Shown here: piece by piece, positions 32,100 through 33,979 of the stretch
How the letters are laid out: each line of letters opens with the position of its first letter
Position numbering within the stretch: the first letter of the stretch is position 1
Origin: DATLSM01 sp049585815
Lineage (GTDB): Bacteria > Actinomycetota > Thermoleophilia > Solirubrobacterales > 70-9
Direction: 5' to 3'
NCBI GenBank assembly: GCA_049585815.1
Contig: JBAVAR010000132.1
Location: 1 to 33,979, forward strand
Length of the DNA stretch: 33,979 bases
Program-made: the position numbers and the translations under genes
Notes under the pieces: generated by a model
Database searches by the model: none
The model's input: the letters and a program-made list of their open reading frames with translations, nothing else
Told to the model about the DNA's origin: nothing

Positions 32100-32543
32100 T
32101 CACGTCCGCCCTGACCCATCCAGCAGTTCCCCGGTCCGCCGCGACAGCCGCAGCGCCTCCTCCTCGCCCGCGAAGGGAATCGTCACCACAAAGACGAACC
32201 CCGGTAATAGGCTCGCCAGCCGCTCGCCGCGCCCAGCCATGATCTCAGCCCGCATCACCAACTCCGCTCCGCCGAGCGCCCCGATGATCGCGCTCGGCAG
32301 GGGAACCACTCGCTCGGGGTGCCCACCGGCGACCGCGTCGACCAGCCTGGCGAGCGCCGCATTTATCGACGCCACCAGCTCTTCTTCCTCCTCCTCGAGC
32401 ATCCCGGCGAAGGCCCCTCGCCCCAGCGAATCGGCCGCGGCACGCACGGCCACCGATCCCTGGACCGTTCCCTGGTGATCGAGCTCGGTGTAAAGCTGGG
32501 CCATCGTCCCCAGCAGACGATCGCGTTCTGCCCCCGCCAGCAC
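32100..32543 (-). CDS. Unrecognised helical protein, possibly the remaining C-terminal part of a TetR-type regulator
   Basis: 147 residues from the GTG at 32543, almost entirely helical, with an acidic run (LEEEEEELV) around residue 50. The frame continues upstream for only a few codons to a TAA, so the N-terminal helix-turn-helix expected for a TetR regulator is missing. It could be the C-terminal part of a broken TetR gene or an independent small protein; neither is proven. It is followed by 289 bases without a recognised gene before the P450 start. Confidence 0.4.
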   Translation of the reverse strand: MLAGAERDRLLGTMAQLYTELDHQGTVQGSVAVRAAADSLGRGAFAGMLEEEEEELVASINAALARLVDAVAGGHPERVVPLPSAIIGALGGAELVMRAEIMAGRGERLASLLPGFVFVVTIPFAGEEEALRLSRRTGELLDGSGRT

Positions 32544-32891
32544 GCCCGGGAAGATACTGCTTCCTTAGGGAAGGATCGCGCTTTCAGCGCCTGTCACGTC
32601 TGGGTGCGCGCGCCAACCCACCAGAGCGTCCGCCCCGCCCTGATTTCGCGACTATCCTCGAAGTATGCGTGCTTACCGCTGCGGCTCGTCAAGCACGGCG
32701 ATTGGCATTCCACGCACCCGGTCGCCCGGCGTCTCTTCCTCCGCCCTCGGTTCTCGCAGCCGCTTCACGCCATCCGGTCGGCGTCAAGACCTCAGAATCA
32801 CTTCCTATAGCGACCTCAAGGCAATAGCAAGCTCTCGAACTCCGAGCTTGATCTTTGTCTCCCCTAGATGAGTGATGCGTATCCGGTTGAC
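32544..32891. other. Non-coding stretch between the helical protein and the second transposase
   Basis: No convincing gene is seen. The left end of the second IS1595-family element should lie here or close by, but I could not find a terminal repeat matching the bases right of the transposase start. Confidence 0.4.
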
Positions 32892-33823
32892 TCAGGCTGC
32901 GTGCCTGAGTGCAGTGATCTCGCCATAGGTCGTCGGATCGTGGATCGCGCTGAGCCCGAGAAGGGTTTGGAAAGCGGCCATCGGACTGCCTCGTCGGTTG
33001 TGGCGGAAGACGAACTCATCGAGGTAGACAGGCAGATGCTCGTTTGAGACGCCGCGATGGGTGCCGTGCATCCACGCCTTGAGGTTCGGTTCGAGATCGC
33101 TCGGTGCACCCGGGGCAGCAGTTGGTCTTCTGGTGCAGCGTCGGTCTGTTTGCGCGGGCGGTGCTGATAGCCGAGCTTGGCCAGGCCGCCGTAGGAGTTC
33201 AGCCCGTCGGTGTGAACGAGCGCCCCCGGAGCCGTGGTCGCCTGCGTAAATGCCTCCAGCGTCTTGGCGCGGGAGTTGGCCAGCACCTGAAGGCGCAGGC
33301 GTCCCGAGCCGGCTCCTCGGACCTCGATTACGGCGCCCACCAAAGCCTTCTTGCCGTGTTGGCGGCTGCCTTTGAGGCCTTCCTCGTAGCCACCGAGCCA
33401 GAACTCATCGATCTCGACCTCCCCCATGAGGGGGCTGCGTTCGGGGGCGACCATCGCCCGGCGCAGCTTTTGGAGGATCAGCCAAGCGGTCTCATAGCGC
33501 GAGAGCCCGAGCTGGCGCTGCAGTTGCTTGGCCGAGATCCCTGGGTGATGAGTGGCGACCAGATACGCCGCCCAAAACCAGGTCCGCAGCGGGGTGCGCG
33601 TCCCGTGCATCACCGTTCCCGCAGTGACCGAGGTCTGAAGCGAACAGGCCGAGCACTCAAAAAGGTGGCGGCGCTCGAGCACCCAAGCGCGGTGCCCTCC
33701 GCAGCACGGGCAGATGAAGCCCTCCGGCCAGCGCGACGCCGCCAGGTAGTCAAGGCACGCAGCCTCAGTCGCGAAGCGGTCCTGGAACTCCATGATCGTG
33801 CGAGGGAAGTCTGGACGAGCCAT
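32892..33823 (-). pseudogene. IS1595-family (ISXO2-like) transposase, frameshifted near the C-terminus
   Basis: The ATG at 33823 (MARPDFPRTIMEFQDRF) fits the family start; the frame extends further upstream, but that part shows no similarity. Seen: zinc ribbon CPCC and CSAC, ISAKQLQRQLGLSRYETAWLILQKLRRAM, GEVEIDEFWLGG and VLVHTDGLNSYGGLAKLGY. After HRAIS, the bases GAACC are tandemly duplicated (about 33083-33092) and the frame shifts. The correct ending, LKAWMHGTHRGVSNEHLPVYLDEF and RHNRRGSPMAAFQTLLGL to ALRHAA, is found in the other frame and stops at 32892. With one five-base duplication as its only visible defect, this copy is much younger or better preserved than the transposase at 3672-4620. 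Confidence 0.85.
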
Positions 33824-33979
33824 CGGCGCACCGTAGAGCGGGCACCTGACGGAACCGGATACGCAGAAAGCGCCGGGATAAACCGGTCTGGAGAAAGGAA
33901 TGAGAGAGTCCGACATTGAAGGAGCAGCGACCCACAATGGCCCCGAGCCGTGCGTCGGCCGCCCGTGAGGGCGGCGGCG

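Noticed and set aside
33824..33937. N-terminal extension of the second transposase to 33937
   Set aside because: The extra 38 residues have no similarity to the family, whose members start near the MEFQDRF segment; the ATG at 33823 fits better.
1..33979. CRISPR array
   Set aside because: No regularly spaced short direct repeats with unique spacers were seen; the only extended repeats are protein-coding repeats and the insertion ends.

Overview
The window is high-GC DNA with actinobacterial character. The tandem secreted proteins built on SCPS(E/A)SLCVAV and STDPTGGASAW repeats, the single-Cys-pair C-terminal domains and the MmyB-type regulator suggest a soil member of the Thermoleophilia (Solirubrobacterales-like). 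That placement is inference from protein style; no rRNA or marker gene was available.

Layout. (1) 1-12441 looks like the right-hand part of an integrated conjugative or mobilisable element. It holds a cell-wall hydrolase of the conjugation type with two small upstream partners, an IS1595-family insertion (2352-4666), a purD gene, a module of two replication-relaxation proteins around a coupling-type ATPase, an excisionase-like protein and a tyrosine integrase, and a minus-strand trio of kinase-fold protein, unknown small protein and XRE regulator. It ends at a 3' fragment of a tRNA-Arg (12400-12441), the expected scar of tRNA integration. (2) 12442-15475 is ordinary chromosome: a small membrane protein, an Ada-AlkA DNA repair fusion and an SRPBCC protein. 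(3) 15476-15522 is a 3' fragment of a tRNA-Val on the minus strand, a possible edge of a second element lying to the right. (4) 15862-25102 is a surface or secretion locus: an ECF sigma factor, a membrane-anchored protein with a duplicated outer domain (possibly an anti-sigma factor), then two cassettes of a secreted seven-repeat protein plus a single-pass membrane protein, a GNAT acetyltransferase on the other strand, and a third seven-repeat protein. (5) 25182-27552 holds a damaged Kelch/collagen-like gene, a second copy of its 3' tip, a small membrane protein and a SnoaL-like protein. (6) 27654-31810 is a redox group: FAD monooxygenase fused to a membrane domain, its MmyB-type regulator with a palindromic operator, and a cytochrome P450. 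(7) The right end holds an unrecognised helical protein and a second, frameshifted IS1595-family transposase.

How it works together. The sigma factor, the membrane partner and the first secreted protein are joined by 4-base stop/start overlaps, so the secreted proteins are probably co-expressed with the sigma factor that senses an envelope signal. The FAD enzyme and MmyB regulator also overlap by 4 bases, and a perfect 19-base palindrome precedes the regulator. In the mobile part, the IS1595 unit carries a RelE-like toxin gene, its probable antitoxin and an unknown gene as passengers. It has inactivated a small zinc-binding protein gene, leaving an exact 8-base target duplication, and its own transposase is now decayed.
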